A program made the position numbers and the translations under genes. DNA of 64,000 nucleotides from Gibbula magus. Its lineage: Eukaryota > Mollusca > Gastropoda > Trochida > Trochidae. The notes under the pieces are model-generated. The model saw only the letters and a list, made by a program, of their open reading frames with translations. It was not told where the DNA came from and did not search any database. The stretch's first letter is position 1, and every line of letters begins with the position of its first letter. This document shows, piece by piece, positions 41,687 to 51,539 of the stretch. Where the stretch lies: contig OW388298.1 in assembly GCA_936450465.1 (NCBI GenBank), forward strand, positions 4,014,035-4,078,034, written 5' to 3'.

Positions 41687-44600
41687 TTAACGAGGGGGGG
41701 GTAGGCCTCTTCGGTACGAGGCCGACGGAACTCGTTGCTGGGCGTACACCTGTGCGCCCAACCGATGAATCCCCTCCATGTCCTCGTTGGAAATGTCTCT
41801 CAGATAGTGATTGGCGAACACCAGGCCCGACTTCCAGAAACAGCCGGCCATGATGTCCGCCACTGCCATGTTACTGTGAAGAGCCATCGTAGCCGAGATG
41901 GCTCTTATCTCGTGTGGATTGGCCCTCGCTGGCGGGTCGAGGCCCGCGGCCTTGTAGGCGTCCAACACTGCCGAGCGGAGATACACACTGAGTTGACGCT
42001 TGTCTAACTCCCGAACACTAGTCTGGGAGTGCGGGAGAAAAAGTTTCCTTCTCCCTTGACGTAGTGTCTTGGTCTTTTCGGTGTAGATCCGCAGGGCTCT
42101 CACCGGACAAAGGAGCCGATCCTCGTCCGTCGGATCTATGCTACCGGAAAGAGACGGTAACGAAAAGGTTCTACCCCTTTCGTCTGCGGCTTGGTTCTTA
42201 CAAATGAACTCAGGGGCTAACCCCAGTGACGCCGACCCCCCGTCTCTCACCTCAAAACGCAAGAGGTCCGCCTGGAGAGCGTGAAGCTCTGAAATCCTGG
42301 CTGCGGACCCCATCGCAACCAAAAAGGCTGTTTTGATGGTGAGACGGAGAAGAGTCGTCTCTGTCAACGGCTCGTAGTGGTCCGACTTGAGATGGTTGAG
42401 CACCACTGTCAGGTCCCACTCCGGCGGCCTGAGTTTCCTCCGCCCGTCCTCATTCCGGTAGGTCTTAATCAGTTCTTTAAGGACCGAGATGTCCACCTGG
42501 GGCTCACGCTTCCTAAGGACTGACATGACCGCCGCCAGGTTGGTGTTAATTGAGGAAGCTTTGAGCTTCCTCACCTCTCGTAGGTACACCAGGTACTCAG
42601 CTACCTGCGGGACCGTTACCGCCTGGATGGCATACCCCTCCTTCGCGCAGAAGGCGGCGAAGGCGCCCCACTGGGCGTCATAGAGATTCCTCGTGGAGGG
42701 TCTCTGCGAAGAGGCGACCGCTTCGGCAACGGACTTGGAAAACCCCGCCCCTGTCAACCCCCTTTGGAGACAAACCAGGCGTGAAGGTGGAGCGCCTGGG
42801 GGTTCTCGTGAACCCGCCCGCTTGGTTTGCTCGTCAATAGGTCCCATCTCAGAGGGAGGGGGACAGGGTCTTGGCGGCACATCCTCCTCAGGGGAACGTA
42901 CCAGGCCCTGGCTGGCCACAACGGAGCTATGAGCAGGAGTTGAAGTACTCGTGTCTCCTGTACCTTCGCCACCACGTGACTCAGGATGGCTTGAGGGGGA
43001 TAGGCGTAGGCGACCATCCCCTCCCATCCTAACGCGAGCGCATCGAGAGCCCACGCGGCCGGGTCCGGTACGGGGGACACGTACGTCGGCAACTGGTGGT
43101 TGAGCCGAGTCGCAAAGAGGTCTATGTGAGGTCTGCCGAACCTCAAACACAGACTCTCGAACACCCTCGGGTGCAACATCCACTCCGTCGAAGGAGGTTT
43201 GTCCGGTCGAGACAAGGCGTCCGCCAGGACGTTCTTGGCTCCCGGGATGTGCACCGCTCTGAGAGAGAGTCCGAGACTGTCCACTAGGTGAAACAGCTCC
43301 GCCACCAGTTGAAGTAGAGAGTCTGCCTTGGTTGACCCCTGCTTGTTTATGGCCCAGGCCGCCGCTGAGCTGTCCGTGTGAACACACAGGACCTGCCCCC
43401 GCAGGCGACCTGACCAATGGCTGATCGCCAGCCTTATGGCGTCCAATTCGAGGACGTTGATGTGGCGCCGCGCTTGCGCTGGCGACCACACCCCCGCCGT
43501 TTGGTCCGAGTCTAGGTGGGCTCCCCACCCCTGGGTGGAGGCATCCACGTATAGCTGAGACGTCGCTGGGGGCTGCCTGAGAGGCACTCCTCCCAGCACG
43601 TTGGATTCCTGCTGCCACCAGGAGAGGTGGCGTCTCAAACCGGTTGGGATCGGGAAGACATGACGGCAAGTCTTCTCCCTGACGTGCGTGTTGACGAAGA
43701 TCTGCAGGGGCCTGAGCTGCAACCGACCCCTTCGAGTGAAGTGTTGGGTCGCGCTCAAGAACCCCAACAGCCTCTGCCACTTGCGGAGTGACAGCGGCTC
43801 CCGGAGTGCTAATTCCAGGAGATCTTTGTAGCGCCCCATCCGTTCTGTGGTGACGAAAGCTCTGTAGGTCACGGTATCCAGGCGAGCTCCCAGAAAGACC
43901 AGCGACGTCGTTGGCTCCAGGTCTGACTTGTCTAGGTTGACTAGCCATCCCAGGCGCCTGAACAACGTTATCACAAAGTCTCGTTGCGCCTCCAGAACAG
44001 ATGGGGATCTGTTGTGAGTGAACCCGTCGTCCAGATACATCGCGAACTGCACGTCCACTCGATGAAGGTATTGGACGATGGGCTGGGTCACGCGAGTGAA
44101 AAGCCATGGAGCCGACGATATCCCGAACGGTAGAACGTTCCACTGAAAGTGGCGACCCGCCAGGACAAAACGGAGGTACCTGCGATCCCCATGGTAGATG
44201 GGAATGTGCAGATACGCGTCCTGCAGATCGAGGGATATCATCGAGTCCAAGGGCTCCAGCAACCGCATCACTGATGGTACGGTCAAGAGACGAAAATATG
44301 GCGGCCGCTCTAGGAAGGAGCGGTTGAACTCCTTCAAGTCGTGGATCAGCCGCCACTTTTTCGGGTCCCGCTTCGGTCGCACGAAGACCGGAGAATAGTA
44401 TCCTGGGGTGAGGTTTTGGGGCAGGAGTTCCTCCACCGCCCGTTTGGAGATGAGTGTCTCCACCTGTTCCAGCGTCAGTGCGAGCCGATCTCGTTCTAGC
44501 GGCCTCTCTGTTGGAAAACAGGTTAGCGGGGGGCGGTGTGCCACGGGAATACGAAACCCCCGCTCCAAAACCTTGCAGACGAAAGGATCGAGTCCCAATT

Positions 44601-44692
44601 GCGCCCAGTTGGCCACAAACCGAGAGAGTCGACCTCCCACTGGCCCTTCCCACGCCGGGACAACCTGTGGAGGCAGCTCGGGGGCCATCCAC
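41687..44692 (-). CDS. DIRS ORF3: tyrosine recombinase
   Basis: Performs site-specific integration of the circular DNA intermediate without target duplication. The recombinase occupies the last ~365 residues: an N-terminal SAM-like part (SVAEAVASSQRPSTRNLYDA, then VPQVAEYLVYLREV) and a catalytic part with R799 in AARISELHAL, H927-EI-R930, a Trp/Lys segment CFWKSG and nucleophile Y963 in NHYLRD. All key residues are present. The ~630 residues before it are open but overlap the RT-RNase H frame and show no domain, so the protein probably starts later or is made by frameshifting. It ends at 41687 close to the terminal repeat. Confidence 0.85.
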   Translation of the reverse strand: MDGPRAASTGCPGVGRASGRSTLSVCGQLGAIGTRSFRLQGFGAGVSYSRGTPPPANLFSNREAARTRSARTDAGTGGDTHLQTGGGGTPAPKPHPRILFSGLRATEAGPEKVAADPRLEGVQPLLPRAAAIFSSLDRTISDAVAGALGLDDIPRSAGRVSAHSHLPWGSQVPPFCPGGSPLSVERSTVRDIVGSMAFHSRDPAHRPIPSSSGRAVRDVSGRRVHSQQIPICSGGATRLCDNVVQAPGMASQPRQVRPGANDVAGLSGSSPGYRDLQSFRHHRTDGALQRSPGISTPGAAVTPQVAEAVGVLERDPTLHSKGSVAAQAPADLRQHARQGEDLPSCLPDPNRFETPPLLVAAGIQRAGRSASQAAPSDVSAIRGCLHPGVGSPPRLGPNGGGVVASASAAPHQRPRIGRHKAGDQPLVRSPAGAGPVCSHGQLSGGLGHKQAGVNQGRLSTSTGGGAVSPSGQSRTLSQSGAHPGSQERPGGRLVSTGQTSFDGVDVAPEGVRESVFEVRQTSHRPLCDSAQPPVADVRVPRTGPGRVGSRCARVRMGGDGRLRLSPSSHPESRGGEGTGDTSTSTPAHSSVVASQGLVRSPEEDVPPRPCPPPSEMGPIDEQTKRAGSREPPGAPPSRLVCLQRGLTGAGFSKSVAEAVASSQRPSTRNLYDAQWGAFAAFCAKEGYAIQAVTVPQVAEYLVYLREVRKLKASSINTNLAAVMSVLRKREPQVDISVLKELIKTYRNEDGRRKLRPPEWDLTVVLNHLKSDHYEPLTETTLLRLTIKTAFLVAMGSAARISELHALQADLLRFEVRDGGSASLGLAPEFICKNQAADERGRTFSLPSLSGSIDPTDEDRLLCPVRALRIYTEKTKTLRQGRRKLFLPHSQTSVRELDKRQLSVYLRSAVLDAYKAAGLDPPARANPHEIRAISATMALHSNMAVADIMAGCFWKSGLVFANHYLRDISNEDMEGIHRLGAQVYAQQRVPSASYRRGLPPPR

Positions 44693-44784
44693 GAGTCACT
44701 GCTTCCTCGGGGTACCTCCATATGCGCGGCCCCTGCCACGCTGATTTCCCTTCTTGGGGGTGTGCTTGGGAGAGGGGCCGGCAT
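42754..44784 (-). CDS. DIRS ORF2: reverse transcriptase and RNase H
   Basis: ATG at 44784, overlapping the end of gag by ~89 bases in another frame. RT blocks: SPVFVRPKRDPKKWRLIHDL, LDLQDAYLHIPI with the first catalytic Asp, LPFGISSAPWLFTR and MYLDDGF (44040-44020). RNase H: LYVDASTQGWGAHLD, INVLELDAIRLA, VHTDSSAAAWAINK and HIPGAKNVLADALSR. After it, IDLFATRLNHQLPTYVSPVP and LLLIAPLWPARAWYVPL match the region that follows RNase H in DIRS elements, often likened to a Dam-type methyltransferase. Open throughout; likely functional. How it is translated after gag is unknown. Confidence 0.88.
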   Translation of the reverse strand: MPAPLPSTPPRREISVAGAAHMEVPRGSSDSWMAPELPPQVVPAWEGPVGGRLSRFVANWAQLGLDPFVCKVLERGFRIPVAHRPPLTCFPTERPLERDRLALTLEQVETLISKRAVEELLPQNLTPGYYSPVFVRPKRDPKKWRLIHDLKEFNRSFLERPPYFRLLTVPSVMRLLEPLDSMISLDLQDAYLHIPIYHGDRRYLRFVLAGRHFQWNVLPFGISSAPWLFTRVTQPIVQYLHRVDVQFAMYLDDGFTHNRSPSVLEAQRDFVITLFRRLGWLVNLDKSDLEPTTSLVFLGARLDTVTYRAFVTTERMGRYKDLLELALREPLSLRKWQRLLGFLSATQHFTRRGRLQLRPLQIFVNTHVREKTCRHVFPIPTGLRRHLSWWQQESNVLGGVPLRQPPATSQLYVDASTQGWGAHLDSDQTAGVWSPAQARRHINVLELDAIRLAISHWSGRLRGQVLCVHTDSSAAAWAINKQGSTKADSLLQLVAELFHLVDSLGLSLRAVHIPGAKNVLADALSRPDKPPSTEWMLHPRVFESLCLRFGRPHIDLFATRLNHQLPTYVSPVPDPAAWALDALALGWEGMVAYAYPPQAILSHVVAKVQETRVLQLLLIAPLWPARAWYVPLRRMCRQDPVPLPLRWDLLTSKPSGRVHENPQALHLHAWFVSKGG

Positions 44785-46483
44785 TGAAGTCACGACTTCT
44801 GTCCTGCCGACCCCCAAACCGAAAGGAAACTCCGCCAGTCTTGGCGTTACCCATGGGAGTGTTCGCGCCTCCCTTCCTCTTCTTGGGCGTATGCGCCTGA
44901 GACGAGGCTCTACCCCCGCCAGCGGCCAGTCTGTTGGTCAACTCCTGCTGCTGACACTCCTGCCGCTGCCGGAGGACCCCGGCAATCTGCCCATCAAAGA
45001 GAGATGACGACGACGCGGGAGCGGCCCGCAAGCGGTTCCGGAGCTCCGCCGGAAGGTTTGTCCGGGCAAGGAACCCATCTCTCCTGAGATTTGTGACCCC
45101 CGCCGAAATGCGGGAGGCGCACAACATCATCTGAGCGATGTTCCCCGCCACGGCGCCGAAACCGCGGTAAAGAGCCTTCGCCCCTCCCTCCATCCCCGCC
45201 TCCTTCGCAAAGGACGCCATACCCTGACAGGCATGCGCCACGTGATTGGCCAACCCCAGGATGCTCCTAGCCTCTTTGTCAAGATGGCTCAAGTGAGCGT
45301 CCGACACCTGGTGAGGTACGGAGGGGACGGCCACCCGGCGAATATCCTCGTCCAGGCCAGGGGGACAGAGGGAGAAAGAAGACTGCGCTACTGGGAGGGA
45401 AGCGCGCTGCTTCTCACCCAGAACCAGGGGCGGCAGGAGGCGGCCTGGCGCCGCCGCGGCGACATTGGCGTCGTAATCCTTGCCCGCCGCCTGAAGGAGC
45501 CTGTGTGGCGGCAGCGCCACGAGGCGTTGGGTAGGCGCCTCCTCCTCGGCGCAGAATGTCTCCATTCTGGCCAGTTTGGTCGAGGAGGGTTCATCCTCAA
45601 CCTCAACCAATTCCACTTGACACCAGTCGGCGATAGCCGCCAGGCGTTCCTTGAGGTCAGGGGCATCCACTTGAGGCGTCTCCACAATGGTCAACTCGGG
45701 AGAGGATCTCCCAGAAGTGGACATCCCACCCTCCTGGGAAGCCGCCTCCGGGGCCGACTTGTCTGGATCTGAGGAGGTGCCGGCAGGTGAAACAACCACC
45801 ACCCTCCTCCTCTTGGGCGTGGACGGCGGGGAGGTCAAGGGCGAAGTAACCCCTTCCTCAACCCTAGTCTGCGCCGGCAGTCGTCCGTCCAGCATGGAGG
45901 AAACCATGTCCTTGACTGAGGACAGGATATCCTCAGTCAATCTCCTTGAATCGAAGGGAGGAGGAGAAGGAGGCCTCGACCTCCTCTTCTTAGACTTGTG
46001 TTTCCTCTTCCTCTTAGGCGAAGCTCGCCGGTCTGGAAAAGACTCGGCGTCAGGGGAGGGTCTCCTGACGGGAGATCTCTCAACCCCGCTACCCTGAGAA
46101 GAGACGTAGGTGTCCTTGGCGGCCGCCTCTCGACCCGCTCCCGCCCCTGCCTCTGGCAAATCGAATTCTGCCGCGTCCTCCGAGATCACCAGGTCTGAAG
46201 TCGGCGACCTGGGATCGGACATGGCGGCGCCGGCGCTAGCGGTAGCGGTGGCGGTAGCGGACGGAGAGGGCCGCTTGGACGCCCTCAGCTTAGACTGACT
46301 CTCACTCTTCTTAACGGAGGTGCGATACTCGCGATGCTCCGCCACCGAGAGGTCAGCACATTCCTCACACCTGTCCGTGTCCGAGCAAAGGTTGCGGCAC
46401 AGGCGGCAAAGGGTGTGGGGGTCAAATCGCGCTGACTTCCTATAGCCACACGCCCCACAGAACGCCGAGAATGGTGAAGTCAT
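44696..46483 (-). CDS. DIRS ORF1: gag-like protein
   Basis: 595 residues from ATG at 46483; the frame is open further upstream but MTSPFSAFCGACGYRK is the most plausible start. N-terminal Cys/His cluster (CGAC, HTLCRLC, CSDTDRCEEC) suggests a zinc finger. Then a long Ser/Pro/Lys/Arg-rich region with KRKRKHKSKKRRSRPP as a likely nuclear signal, a helical core (LDKEARSILGLANHVAHACQ to AELRNRLRAA) and a basic, Gly/Arg-rich tail (TPKKGNQRGRGRAYGG) likely to bind nucleic acid. DIRS gag proteins have this layout. It ends where ORF2 begins. Confidence 0.75.
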   Translation of the reverse strand: MTSPFSAFCGACGYRKSARFDPHTLCRLCRNLCSDTDRCEECADLSVAEHREYRTSVKKSESQSKLRASKRPSPSATATATASAGAAMSDPRSPTSDLVISEDAAEFDLPEAGAGAGREAAAKDTYVSSQGSGVERSPVRRPSPDAESFPDRRASPKRKRKHKSKKRRSRPPSPPPFDSRRLTEDILSSVKDMVSSMLDGRLPAQTRVEEGVTSPLTSPPSTPKRRRVVVVSPAGTSSDPDKSAPEAASQEGGMSTSGRSSPELTIVETPQVDAPDLKERLAAIADWCQVELVEVEDEPSSTKLARMETFCAEEEAPTQRLVALPPHRLLQAAGKDYDANVAAAAPGRLLPPLVLGEKQRASLPVAQSSFSLCPPGLDEDIRRVAVPSVPHQVSDAHLSHLDKEARSILGLANHVAHACQGMASFAKEAGMEGGAKALYRGFGAVAGNIAQMMLCASRISAGVTNLRRDGFLARTNLPAELRNRLRAAPASSSSLFDGQIAGVLRQRQECQQQELTNRLAAGGGRASSQAHTPKKRKGGANTPMGNAKTGGVSFRFGGRQDRSRDFNAGPSPKHTPKKGNQRGRGRAYGGTPRKQ

Positions 46484-46523
46484 ACTCAGCAAGCCAAAGA
46501 GAGAGACGCGCGAGCGGCCGGCG

Positions 46524-46920
46524 CTATCCCCGCGCAAGCGCACTAAACAAGCGCAGGCGGCAGTGCAATCCAACCCGGGCGACAAGCGCTGTCCAACCCA
46601 GGCGACACCCTACCAAGAGGAGGCGCCAAGCGCTGTCCACGCGCACGCGGTAAGCGCTAAACAAACGCAGGCGGCAGCGCAATCCAACCCAGGCGGCAAG
46701 CGCTGTCCAACCCAGGCGCCAACCTGCCAAGAGGAGGCGGCAGGCGCTATCCACGCACAAGCGGCAAGCGCTAAACAACGCAGGCGGCAGCGCAAACCAA
46801 CCCAGGCGGCAAGCGCTGTCCAACCCAGGCGCCAACTTACCGAGGGGAGGCGGCAGGCGCTATCCCCGCGCAAGCGGCAAGAGCAATCAAGCGCAGACGG
46901 CAAGCGTCAATCGCTACAGC
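46524..46920. repeat. 113-114-bp tandem repeat in DIRS leader
   Basis: About 3.5 units containing aagcgctgtccaacccaggc, with starts at 46584, 46698 and 46811, rich in aggcggcaagcg. It lies in the element's 5' untranslated leader. Long open frames on both strands here are by-products of the repeat. Confidence 0.85.
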
Positions 46921-47356
46921 AGAAACAGGAGGGCAAGCGGTATGACCCCCGCGCCAAGCGCAAGGGACAGGCGGCACGCGCGAGCGGCCCCGAGATCACC
47001 GACCTGCACGGACTGCACGTGCAGAACGAGCACTCCGAAATTGACAACAGCTGACACGTCAACCGCAGTCAACAACCACTAACCTGTCTAAAGGAGAGAG
47101 ACCACTTCGCGAGAGGCAGTCTACCCAACCTCAGACAGAAAACACAACTGAGAAAGAGAACAAAGTCGAGACAATAGTCTTATTACTATCGAATTAGAGA
47201 GCTATCAAAACACAACATGCTTCGATGGCCGACAGAAAAGCAATGACCATATAAGGTAGGCCACCTGCCGGTGAGTGGTGAGTGCAGTTCACTTGAGCGA
47301 TAACTCTGTCTTTTATCTGTGTAAAGATTGTCGGGATTAGACAGATTAGGATAATT

Positions 47357-47396
47357 GGGCATATTGTTAACTATCACGGAGAGTATATTAAATAAT
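47357..47396. repeat. DIRS terminal repeat, right copy (5' end of element)
   Basis: Inverted copy of 41378-41417. Sequence just inside it (47238-47356) is repeated inverted at 41139-41253. Confidence 0.8.
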
Positions 47397-47789
47397 TGTG
47401 TTTTCTATTAAATACATAATTGTAATAATGCCTTCATGCCGATCATGTTTACATTCGTTCTGCAAATTCAGTGATTTTTTTTTATTACAGTTACAAATAT
47501 CCGAGGCTTGTTGATGTTAAAGCCTTGAGATGTCATTAACTGATGATGTAATAGATTTATGACGATTTGATTGTAGCAAAATCTACAAAGTAGATATCAC
47601 TTGTAGATAGCGCTTGATCTCACACAAGCGATATCTACTGTGGGAACAAGTTTTGGATGATATATCATAACCATGCGTTTCATACGTTTGTAATATTCAT
47701 ACATAAACCAAAAAGACAATTGTTTGTGACTATCAACTTGTAGCTTATATACCTATTTGTTTTTATATGATCTTCTCAGATCGGGACAG
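47397..47789. other. AT-rich spacer
   Basis: No feature apart from a small imperfect palindrome around tagatatcacttgtagatag and cacacaagcgatatctac (47590-47640). Confidence 0.4.
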
Positions 47790-49490
47790 GATGATAGATA
47801 GATCAACTTTATTTCCTCCAAAAAAAATGAAGATTGTTACATATCAAAGCAACATCACAAGTTAAATATACAGTGAATCAATGAACAATTAATTTTGAAA
47901 ACAATCGAGTGACAGAAAGTCATAAAGTCTGACACTAATATCATCACCTTCTCCCATTCTGTCATATTTAATTTTCCCAGTGATGTACAGGAACCACCAA
48001 GCAAATCAACAATAATTTCATCATCATCATTTTCACAAAATTCAACAAAATCAGATATTGGTATGATATCACAAATCCTTTCAAACATGTTATTTCTTAA
48101 ATCATTAAAAACTGTACATGATAGTATAACATGTTTAACAATATCACAAGCTACAATTTCACATATACATTCTCTGGATTCAATCTTTGTACAGCTAACA
48201 TGAATAATACGAGAGATATTGAACAATTTATGCTTATTAATTAAGGCAAGCTCCCAGAGTCTGCTGGGTTTACAAGGCTCTCGGATTAGGTGATATCTAG
48301 ATAGATCCTCTCTCACTGCTATCTGATGACACAGCAACCTCTCGTAATATTGACAAATTGTAGATTTAACAATATCAGTCCATTTTGCTTTAGAGCATGA
48401 AACACCTGTTGTGATATATGTGTCAAGAAGGCCAAACAAATTGTACTTGTCTAAAAGTGAAACCATGTACAAACTAGGTGACTGGGATTTACCGATGTTG
48501 GCCACACACCTACGTTCAAAGAGACGATGAAGGAATAATTACTTAACAGAATAGACATAGTCTAGACGACATAATCTACCAAACATAAGCAAACATGCTT
48601 TTCTATATACCCTTGAACCGGCAGTTAACCCAGAGTATCTAAAACCACAGGAGACGCAGTGCGTTTGGGCAGACCCTGTATCTTTTTGCAGAAATACCTC
48701 TGCACCGACTCCAATATCTCCAATTCTCTTGATGTTAATCTGCTCCATACTGTACAACCATATAGTGCACATGGCAAGATGACATTATTCCATATGCGAC
48801 AAGCACAGACTGGATTGAGTGAACCATAGCATAGCCCAAGGTCATGATACATATTTACCAGTTTTCGAGCCTTTTCACACGAGGACATGGTTCTATCATA
48901 CGACCTATTACATGTAGACAAATGAACTCCAGCATACATAACCGATTGCTTTAAGGGGATTGACGTTGATCCAAGATATAAGCTAAGTGGTGTAAGATAT
49001 CTATCTGCATTGAATACAAGCAAGGCACTTTTACTGACGTTAAACGTCAACTTCCACTTCAAGCCATAATCATGCACAATTTCAAGGAGTGCCTGGGAGT
49101 TACGTGGATTGCTAGAAGTTAAAGTAGTATCATCAGCAAGAAGAATACCTGGACAATGTCCCCATGGAAGCTGGAGACCTAACCCTGAGTTGTCTAAGCT
49201 CTGGATCAGGTCGTTGATGTACAAACTAAAAAGCCACGCTGAAATCACTCTCCCCTGTCCAACACCTTGACAAATTCTAAACACATCAGATTGATAACCA
49301 GCATAAGAAACGGAAGATTGCATTGACAAGTATGAATTTCGAAGCAATCTCCAGATTTTACCTCTGATGCCAAGATTATACAATTTAAGAAACAACCCAC
49401 CCAGCCAGACACGATCAAATGCCTTTTCGTTATCCAGAAACACACAAAAAACTGGAGATTTCCTCTCTCTGAAGTATGATATCTGCTAAT
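47790..49490 (-). pseudogene. LINE reverse transcriptase, 5'-truncated, broken
   Basis: Starts near 49475 with SPVFCVFLDNEKAFDRVWLG (first catalytic Asp), then GVGQGRVISAWLFSLYINDL and ILLADDTTLTSSN, the [FYL]ADD box, followed by the thumb (LKWKLTFNVSKSALLVF). A frameshift near 48640 and an in-frame stop at 48539-48541 separate the C-terminal part (MANIGKSQSPSLYMVSLLDK to 47855), which has CICEIVACDIVKHVILSC, a CxC..D..HxxxxC zinc-like motif. The 3' end has a gatctatctatc tail at about 47792-47803. The class is LINE; clade not assigned. Confidence 0.82.
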
Positions 49491-49849
49491 ATTCCAATGG
49501 TTGTTGATTAATGGTAATCCTGTATGATATCACTTACCTCTTCTGTATTTTTTCCCAAAGATTTAGAAAGGAAGTCAAACAAGATCGCCAAAAAAAATTA
49601 AATTTAATCCTGGTACATTTATTGCCAATATATAATATTTTATAATTGATATTGAGAAATGATTGGTAATATTGTTTTTATTCCGTGTCTAATAAACTAT
49701 AACGGTAAATCTAACGAAATTGCTGTCTACAAATCCGTTTTCTCTACGAATAAGCCTACAAGTAACACACGTTTTGGATTCTACATAGTATAGTTTTGAT
49801 TAAATCAAAAGGGATAAACGTGCAAAGAGTGTACTTATAGTTTCATGAT
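49491..49849. other. AT-rich spacer
   Basis: No feature recognised. Confidence 0.4.
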
Positions 49850-50440
49850 CATGAAAAATTCAAAATGTTATTTTTCGACATAATCTTGCCGATCTCAATG
49901 CATTCTGTCTATCGTTTTCTTACACATTCAACCAATCTGACACCCTACTATACTCCTCATCTGCCGCAATGATGTCCTCATACGTCTCAAATTTATTGCT
50001 ATGAAGCTCTGTTTTCAGTCGAGGGAAGAGAAAGAAGTCTCAGGGTGACTAGATTTGGAGAATTGGAGATTTGGGGGAAATCCTGTACCCTAAGTTCTGT
50101 GCTGCACTTACTGCAACCTGGGTGGTGTGTACAGGAGCTTTGTCCTGAAGCAGCCATAGTTTCCACTAAGTGCCGCAGTTCATTTGTGTAATACCCACCC
50201 TTACTACACCACTGGAGGAACACGTTTTGATTCTTGTTACGGAAAGGTGTTTTCACTGCATGGTTCATCTCAGGATCAAAATGTTGAACGCAGGTTTCAT
50301 CACGAGTAACAAAATGGGTCAAAGGTGATTCCGTGTCTGTGCAGTAATCGCTAAGAACTTAATGACTAACCATAAGAATAAATCGCTTTTGGTCTTTAGA
50401 TAACATTTTTGGAACCCTACTTGCCGATGCTATATTCATG
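49850..50440 (-). pseudogene. mariner transposase remnant
   Basis: On the minus strand: SRVPKMLSKDQKR, then THFVTRDETCVQHFDPEMNH with the first catalytic Asp. After a deletion come APVHTTQV (second Asp region, in another frame), then FLFPRLKTELHSNKFETYED and YSRVSDWLNV. These are hallmarks of mariner (DD34D) transposases. Frameshifts near 50160 and stops show it is dead. No terminal repeats were found. Confidence 0.8.
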
Positions 50441-50971
50441 TGTAAACAAAGACCACATTCAATATACTTGAAAATAATTATGTACTAACACACTTGTTTA
50501 TATTTGTAAATGTAAAATGTTTATCTTGTATTGAATTCTATATGTACTCTGGGCCACGCGACCTTCAATACAAAACTAAACGATCTCCCTCTCAACTCAT
50601 GTACCATTCGTTCCACTGATGTTTTACTTATGTAGCGAGGCAGCTAAGTATCTAAACATTATTGTATGAAGCTAAGTGTTAAAGCTTCCCTGTGTGGTGA
50701 CATCAGATGGACGACCAGGGCGGTGCTCCTCTTACTCTGTCACTAGTTAATTCAGCACACCAATGTTCAACAAAACTAAATGATTGAGCAAAGTCATATA
50801 ATGCTTGTGATAAATCTACGTGCATTTCCACAGGACTGCATTTTTTATACTAACATGAATGTAATGGTTCGGTTAAAACATAGTTTTAATATAATCTGTT
50901 CATGTTTGTGATACAAAAGTATGCATTTTAAAACATCTCCTTACACCAGGCACGATAAAAGATAAAATAAT
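50441..50971. other. Spacer between mariner and second DIRS copy
   Basis: No feature recognised. Confidence 0.4.
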
Positions 50972-51539
50972 AGTATGTTTTTGTTTAAACATCATTATTT
51001 ATACTCACCGTCGATAGTTAACAATATGCCCGATTATCCTAATCTGTCTAATTCCGACAACATTCACACAGAGTAAAGATAGAGTTATTGACGCTCTACC
51101 CTGTACCGAAACTCGCCACCAGGTGGTCAACCCTACGTCATCAGTGCTTCTTCTGACGGTCAGAGAGAAAAGCCGATCGTACAGAGGGGAGGCCGGGTGG
51201 GAGCTAACGATTGTTAACTATCGACGGTGAGTATAAATAATGATGTTAAAACAAAAACATACTATTATTTAATATACTCTCCTCGATAGTTAACAATATG
51301 CCCGAATCCCACTGCCGGAGGTGGGTGCGAGAGGCTAAGGCGATAAAGCTCTATCTTCCAGGAAGAGACTTGGTGACCCAAGGCCGAACTAGAGTGACCC
51401 CCCCATGGGGGGCCACTAGTCAATCGGACTAGCCCTGGCCCAACCTCGCCATGCGAGGAGGCCCGCAACCGAAGTCGCCAACTGATATAAAAGACAACAG
51501 ACACACAAATAGAATCAACATCTGGACGTCGTACCCCTC

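Larger units (their letters stand above)
41085..47396 (-). mobile_element. DIRS-type tyrosine-recombinase retrotransposon, near complete
   Basis: GC-rich 6.3-kb element read on the minus strand: 5' inverted terminal repeat (47357-47396), repeat-rich leader, gag ORF, RT-RNase H ORF, tyrosine recombinase ORF, then the other terminal repeat (41378-41417) and an internal-complementary-type region (41085-41377). No LTRs or DDE integrase. All three ORFs are open, so this copy may be recently active. A second, deleted copy lies at 50.97-53.43 kb. Gene order, inverted termini and recombinase are diagnostic of DIRS elements. Confidence 0.9.

Noticed and set aside
44408..45772. Plus-strand open frames opposite DIRS gag and RT
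   Set aside because: Antisense shadows of a GC-rich coding region with no motif.
46524..47054. Open frames on both strands in the DIRS leader
   Set aside because: Caused by the 113-bp GC-rich tandem repeat.
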